Assembly: GCF_000004195.4 (NCBI RefSeq)
Contig: NC_030686.2
Location: 46,142,961 to 46,206,960, forward strand
DNA length: 64,000 nucleotides
Direction of reading: 5' to 3'
DNA from: Xenopus tropicalis
Taxonomy: Eukaryota; Chordata; Amphibia; Anura; Pipidae
Both the position numbers and the translations under genes were made by a program. Shown here one piece after another: positions 58,027 to 64,000 of this stretch; the stretch's first letter is position 1, and every line of letters starts with the position of its first letter. The notes under the pieces were generated by a model. It was given only the letters and a program-made list of their open reading frames with translations. It ran no database searches and was not told the origin of the DNA.

Positions 58027-58579
58027 CACTCACTTTTGCTTTTAGTAGAAATCTGACCTATATATTTCAGGGTAGGGGTGAGGATACTTCTATGAAATGC
58101 ACTTGTGAAACACATTACGGTAAAGCTGTTATAAGCAGTAAAGCAGGGCCAGAAATTTAATTGGTGACAGTTTACAGAATCTCCCTTTGCTCTTTAGTGA
58201 GGTGACATTCACACCTATACTGGGGCCGGATTCACAGATATATAAATAGCTGCCCGTGGCTGCAGCATTCTACGGTCTAAATTGTTCAGCATTACATTCT
58301 GTGCTAGGCAATATAGATTAATATTCTACACAATGTGTGATGTTCCCCTGTATCTGACACACGGAATACACGGAACATGTATTTGCGACCAATGATAATT
58401 ACAGACCCGCTTCCAAGCTGCAGGAGGCCGTAAATGCAAACCTCCATTTAATCCAGCCCTTGGGCAAAAATGAACAGGTAGTTTAGTGCCGTAGGCTTTG
58501 TGTGGAGAGGAGTTGAAATAATTACATTTGGTGTAGTGTATAATTAATATAAATGAGACAAAGGCACGGGGAGTAATTA

Positions 58580-59512
58580 GCTGTACAGCAGTTCTAATGT
58601 GTAGTGCTGGCTCCTTCTGAAAGCTCAGACTCAGGCACACTTTACTGCTGCGCTGCAAGTTGGAGTGATATCCCCTCCCCCCCAGCAGCCGATCAGCAGA
58701 ACAATGGGAAGGGAGCAAGATAGCAGCTCCCAGTAGGTATCAGAATAGCACTCAATAGTAAGAAATCCAAGTCCGGCTTGGGACTCCTCCAGTTACATGG
58801 GAGTAGGAGAAACAATAGGTTAGCTGAAAGCAGTTCTAATGTGTAGCGCTGGCTGAAAGCTCAGACTCAGGCACACTTTACTGCTGCGCTGCAAGTTGGA
58901 GTGATATCCCCTCCCCCCCAGCAGCCGATCAGCAGAACAATGGGAAGGGAGCAAGATAGCAGCTCCTAGTAGGTATCAGAATAGCACTCAGTAAGAAATC
59001 CAAGTCCGGCTTGGGACTCCTCCAGTTACATGGGAGTAGGAGAAACAATAGGTTAGCTGAAAGCAGTTCTAATGTGTAGCGCTGGCTCCTTCTGAAAGCT
59101 CAGACTCAGGCACACTTTACTGCTGCGCTGCAAGTTGGAGTGATATCCCCCCCTCCCCCCCAGCAGCCGATCAGCAGAACAATGGGAAGGGAGCAAGATA
59201 GCAGCTCCCAGTAGGTATCAGAATAGCACTCAATAGTAAGAAATCCAAGTCTGGCTTGGGACTCCTCCAGTTACATGGGAGTAGGAGAAACAATAGGTTA
59301 GCTGAAAGCAGTTCTAATGTGTAGCGCTGGCTGAAAGCTCAGACTCAGGCACAAGGCACTGAGATGGCGCCTACACACCAATATTACAGCTACAAATACA
59401 TTTGTTGGTTCAAGGATAAAAGGTTAAATGGCAGAGGGAATTATTTGCTGTGTAACAGTGTCATTTAGAAATAAAAAGTACCCATAAAAATCATGTCAGT
59501 ATCCCTTTAAGA
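58580..59512. mobile_element. Family C MITE with its core expanded to about three to four copies
   Basis: Tandem units of 233-245 bp match the single core of the element at 10479-11043 (GCAGTTCTAATGTGTAGCGC, TGCTGCGCTGCAAGTTGGAG, AAGTCCGGCTTGGGACTCCT). The right end AATCATGTCAGTATCCCTTT plus AA is the same terminus. The left terminus is missing. Confidence 0.85.
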
Positions 59513-60669
59513 TCACAAGGCACCCAGTGCCTAGTGAACCCACACAGTGTCACTCTCCTTGGCCTTCTAAACGTTCGCTCAGAATGCCAACCATAAGCTT
59601 AGGAATCTCCCATGGAGCCAAGAACATGGAGACATGAAACCCGTCTCTGAGAGAGAACACAAACATCCCATTGGTCCAAAGTAAAAGTCTCCTGTAGTGT
59701 GCCATAACCCAACATGAGGCTCAAGAGGCTCTAGTACTTTGGCACAATGTCCTTCTGGGTTCTCCTGCAGCTTCATGCTTAGTCCCATTTTTAATCAAAA
59801 TAACCGACAGTGTCGCTGATTTTATGGGCGGAAATTCACTTTGCGGAACTCTAAAGGGGTGTTGCTGTTTGGGTTGGGCCTGTGACTGGGCGAGGGGCTA
59901 CAGCTGCCATCAGAACAACCCACAGTTCCTTCAACTCAGAGGCCCCCCTTCTCCAAGTTCATTCTTCAGACCGTTCCTATGGCTTTGCCATGTGTTTGAT
60001 TGTATTGCAGGCTAACATGATTTAGTGTTACACCCCGTGTCCTTGGTTTTGCCGGATATATATCCACTTTCCACTGTCACCTTCCAGGACTTTCCCAGTG
60101 CTCTTCAGCTGTCCTTTGAGATCCCTGGGCTTCCCTTGCTCAGCAGTTCTCTCCGCACATTGATTAATATCGGTGGCTTCTCTATGAGCCTCATTCTCTG
60201 AATGCCACTCTTCCCTCTGCCCCCTACGAGTCAATTCATTCTGCATAATAGTTCCAGCTCCACTTGTCTGGATTTATCCACCTCTGTAATGTCAGGGGGC
60301 AGTAAAACCAACAGCCCCCCCTCCAGCCTGTTTTGCTACCCCGTAGAGAGGACATAAACCCACAAAATTGGTAATTTAAAAAAATGTTTCTGTATTAAAG
60401 TTATATTCTGGTGCTTCCTTGTGTCGCTGGCACAGCACAGACCTGCGGGCATTGCTAGGCTGGCAGCCCAAGAGATCATTGGAATGTAAATGATCCGATA
60501 CCTCCTGGTACATTGGGAAATGCACTGTCCCTGATGGAACTCTGAGAGATTGTGCTCAGCACTGGGTTCCTGGCAGGCAGATTGGGGAGAGCGGCTCTGT
60601 ACCAACAGATGTACTGGTGAGCAGCATGTTCCATTGGGAAGGCCACTCGCTTATATTCTATTAACCCAC
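59513..60669 (+). other. OGFOD3 intron 8, no feature recognised
   Basis: No coding exon with a protein likeness, no RNA gene and no paired element ends. Confidence 0.45.
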
Positions 60670-61614
60670 TGGTCACTACTGTAAATGATAAGGATATTAG
60701 CAGTCACTGAGGGGTTCTGTGCCCATATAAAGGCACAAGGCTGCAGGCTGAGTTATACAGGGAACTCTGAGTATCACTCATGTATTATAAGGGGTAATGT
60801 ACCCCCTACTGTAAATGATAAGGATATTAGCAGTCACTGAGGGGTTCTGTGACCCCATATAAAGGCACAAGGCTGCAGGCTGAGTTATACAGGGAACTCT
60901 GAGTATCACTCATGTATTATAAGGGATAATGTACCCCCTACTGTAAATGATAAGGATATTAGCAGTCACTGAGGGGTTCTGTGCCCCATATAAAGGCACA
61001 AGGCTGCAGGCTGAGTTATACAGGGAACTCTGAGTATCACTCATGTATTATAAGGGGTAATGTACCCCCTACTGTAAATGATAAGGATATTAGCAGTCAC
61101 TGAGGGGTTCTGTGACCATATAAAGGCACAAGGCTGCAGGCTGAGTTATACAGGGAACTCTGAGTATCACTCATGTATTATAAGGGATAATGTACCCCCT
61201 ACTGTAAATGATAAGGATATTAGCAGTCACTGAGGGGTTCTGTGCCCATATAAAGGCACAAGGCTGCAGGCTGAGTTATACAGGGAACTCTGAGTATCAC
61301 TCATGTATTATAAGGGGTAATGTACCCCCTACTGTAAATGATAAGGATATTAGCAGTCACTGAGGGGTTCTGTGACCATATAAAGGCACAAGGCTGCAGG
61401 CTGAGTTATACAGGGAACTCTGAGTATCACTCATGTATTATAAGGGATAATGTGCCCCCTACTGTAAATGATAAGGATATTAGCAGTCACTGAGGGGTTC
61501 TGTGCCCCCCATATAAAGGTACAAGGCTGCAGGCTGAGTTATACAGGGAACTCTGAGTATCACTCATGTATTATAAGGGATAATGTACCCCCTACTGTAA
61601 ATGATAAGGATATT
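60670..61614. repeat. 131-bp minisatellite
   Basis: Seven units plus a partial one: CCCCCTACTGTAAATGATAA, GGATATTAGCAGTCACTGAG, GGGTTCTGTG, AAAGGCACAAGGCTGCAGGC and so on to ACTCATGTATTATAAGGG. Two forms alternate strictly for much of the array (GTGCCCATA with AAGGGGTAAT, GTGACCATA with AAGGGATAAT), so the higher-order unit is about 262 bp. Confidence 0.95.
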
Positions 61615-62229
61615 AGGATTATTTCACCTTTATTGCAAAATGTAGTTTAGTTGAAAGAATATCCCGGTTCCTTATATATAAGCCAGTAGCGCTGCAGTGC
61701 TGCTAGTAGAGCAGTGTGGCCCTTTATATGATGAGCTGTAGAGCTTGTGCAGTTGATTAAATCAGGATTCAGCCCTTTGTGGGAAATGTTTTATTCACAA
61801 GTTACTGCAGGGAAAGGAGCTAAAGGTTGCCCCCCGCACCTAGTGGCCCCCCATAAACTGTCCCGGAGCAAACCTTGAATATAAAGGAGCTGCTAAAACA
61901 CAGCACTGCTCAATCTATTTCCATTAGTATGTATGATCCAGAAAATCTCTATTCACAGGGATTAGGACAAACATCTAATATGTATCTGCTGGGAGTAAGC
62001 TTTCGTGGGGCTCTCTGTCAACTAGAATCTTACCGGATGTTTTACTGCGACATCTTCACTCCTCTTGGGTGCGAGAAAGAAGGCAAAATAGGGATTTATA
62101 TGCGCCGAGATAAATTGTTACCCACTGCTTGATTCTAGCAGCGTTCCCTTAGCCAGGCTAATCTCTCTAGCGATGCGTATAATGTGCAGCTACGGCGGCT
62201 TCTGCAGCACAGAGATACAGTTATATTAC
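61615..62229 (+). other. OGFOD3 intron 8, unique-looking stretch
   Basis: Nothing recognised. The open frame at 61875-62132 has no family resemblance I can name and no splice context that fits OGFOD3. Confidence 0.4.
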
Positions 62230-63213
62230 TACAGGTATGGCATCCCTTATCCAGAAACCCGTTATCCAGAAAGCTCAGAATTACGGAAAGCCCATCTCCC
62301 ATAATTCTGAATTTTAAAATTGATTTCCTTTTTCTCTGTAATAATAAAACAGTACCTGTACTTGATCCCAACTAAGATATAATTACCCCTTATTGGGGGC
62401 AGAACAGCCCTATTGGGTTTATTTAATGGTTAAATGATTCCCTTTTCTCTGTAATAATAAAACAGTACCTGTATTTGATCCCAACTAAGATATAATTACC
62501 CCTTATTGGGGCAGAACAGCCCTATTGGGTTTATTTAATGGTTAAATGATTCCCTTTTCTCTGTAATAATAAAACAGTACCTGTACTTGATCCCAACTAA
62601 GATATAATTACCCCTTATTGGGGCAGAACAGTCCTATTGGGTTTATTTAATGGTTAAATGATTCCCTTTTCTCTGTAATAATAAAACAGTACCTGTACTT
62701 GATCCCAACTAAGATATAATTACCCCTTATTGGGGGCAGAACAGCCCTATTGGGTTTATTTAATGGTTAAATGATTCCCTTTTCTCTGTAATAATAAAAC
62801 AGTACCTGTACTTGATCCCAACTAAGATATAATAATCCTTATTGGGGCAGAACAGCCCTATTGGGTTTATTTAATGGTTAAATGATTCCCTTTTCTCTGT
62901 AATAATAAAACAGTACCTGTACTTGATCCCAACTAAGATATAATTACCCCTTATTGGGGCAGAACAGCCCTATTGGGTTTATTTAATGGTTAAATGATTC
63001 CCTTTTCTCTGTAATAATAAAACAGTACCTGTACTTGATCCCAACTAAGATATAATTACCCCTTATTGGGGGCAGAACAATCCTATTGGGTTTAATTAAT
63101 GTTTTATTGATTTGTTAATAGACTTAAGGTATGGAGATCCAAATTACAGAAAGACCCCTTATCCGGAATACACTGGCTCCCGAGTATTCTGGATAATGGG
63201 TCCTATACCTGTA
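62230..63213. mobile_element. Full-length MITE with expanded 112-bp repeat (copy 3)
   Basis: Both ends are present: TACAGGTATGGCATCCCTTA on the left, GGATAATGGGTCCTATACCT plus GTA on the right. Between the unique end segments (62250-62330 and 63100-63213) are about seven units of the 112-113-bp repeat, same orientation as copy 1 (7192-7967). Confidence 0.9.
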
Positions 63214-64000
63214 CTACTGCCCCCCCCCCCGGGGTAATGTAGCTGCTGTGCAGGGACTTGGTGAAACGCTAAGGGCAAGGCCACGTGGGGCGGAGCCTGC
63301 GGATAAGATCGCTTGTTTATTAAAAATAAAAATCCCCTTTAATAATAAAACTTGAACGTCTCGAGTTTACGAGTTCGAAAAACTCAAACAATTCAAGTTT
63401 GAGAATCCGGCTAGACTTTGCCTATGGCAACTCCCGTTGGCTTCTATAGAAACTTGCAAGCTTTTTAGATGGTGAATTTTACATTCATGTTTTGGGTTTC
63501 TTGCATCCCTACTTGCTACGTACAGCCACCCTTAGGCACGGTGGGCAACAATGATTCTTTTTTTTTTTTAACCATACAAAGATTTGACTCAATTTGGCAG
63601 TTAAAACCGTAACGGAGCTATTATGTGCCTGCGTGGGGCTCCTGTAACCGAATTGTATTATTGGCTCGGGCCGTTAGTGCCATCTGTCAGCCCCGTGCCA
63701 GCCCTCGGATACAGCGTCCCTTTGTCACTGCCCTCCGGCACGTATCTTGTCTCCGGCTATAGAACTCCCGACCCCTCCGCCGTCGCTCTCATTCCTCAAT
63801 CATTTCAAGGGAAACAATGATTTTCTTTGATCAACTACTCGTCCTGGATCCCTGTATTGTATCGGAGCCTTTCATTTGGGCACAGTAATGTTCCTGAGTG
63901 ATCCCGTACCTGGGAGATAATAATGCTTTCCCCATTGTTGGCCCACAATACACACACAGGTGCCTCCTCTCTGTTTGTACTTCCCACCAACACTACGACT
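63214..64000 (+). other. OGFOD3 intron 8, window end
   Basis: Contains a C run (about 63220) and an A/T-rich phrase set (CTCGAGTTTACGAGTTCGAA near 63360) that may be an old transposon fragment. No exon is recognised before the window ends. Confidence 0.4.

Noticed and set aside
52595..64000. Search for the last OGFOD3 exon(s)
   Set aside because: No frame shows the expected C-terminal part (after GANRTVEPRT); all frames in this stretch are repeats or unrecognisable, so the gene is taken to continue outside the window.

Overview
This is vertebrate nuclear DNA, almost certainly from a clawed frog and probably Xenopus tropicalis. Genes are split by canonical GT/AG introns, and three protein genes can be rebuilt exon by exon: CYBC1, HEXD and OGFOD3, which to my knowledge are neighbours on human 17q25.3. 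The interspersed repeats are of frog type: short inverted-repeat elements with TTAA or TA-like ends, hAT-type elements with 8-bp target duplications, and much minisatellite DNA. The species call is inference from repeat character and synteny; no search was possible.

Layout. CYBC1 (+, coding 1097-4186, six coding exons, 188 aa) has a likely 3' UTR to about 6090. A MITE-rich gap of about 2 kb separates it from the convergent HEXD (-, coding 19465 down to 8443, thirteen coding exons, 483 aa). HEXD and OGFOD3 are divergent: their start codons lie 104 bp apart in a GC-rich segment (19466-19569) that looks like a shared bidirectional promoter. OGFOD3 (+, from 19570) has eight exons in the window, the last at 52471-52594; its C-terminal end lies past base 64000, so all of 52595-64000 is intron. 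Reading frame and exon phase close exactly across every junction used.

Roles (established knowledge of the families): CYBC1/EROS is an ER membrane chaperone for the NOX2 cytochrome b558 heterodimer; HEXD is a nucleocytoplasmic GH20 hexosaminidase; OGFOD3 is a single-pass membrane protein with a 2-oxoglutarate/Fe(II) oxygenase domain. They form no pathway together. The conserved order and the shared promoter are the link.

The outstanding non-coding feature is tandem repetition: by hand count about 17-18 kb (roughly 28% of the window) in about nineteen arrays. The most interesting is a 48-bp minisatellite (38305-41583) that begins inside OGFOD3 exon 7. Each of about 59 units carries a copy of the last 15 coding bases (including the iron-binding His-x-Asp codons) and of the 5' splice site. 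An hAT-type element with a perfect 8-bp target duplication has split the array. Several other arrays sit inside transposable elements, one 100-bp unit recurs at three separate loci, and a 707-bp near-palindrome lies in OGFOD3 intron 2. Long open frames inside the arrays are artefacts and are not called as genes.
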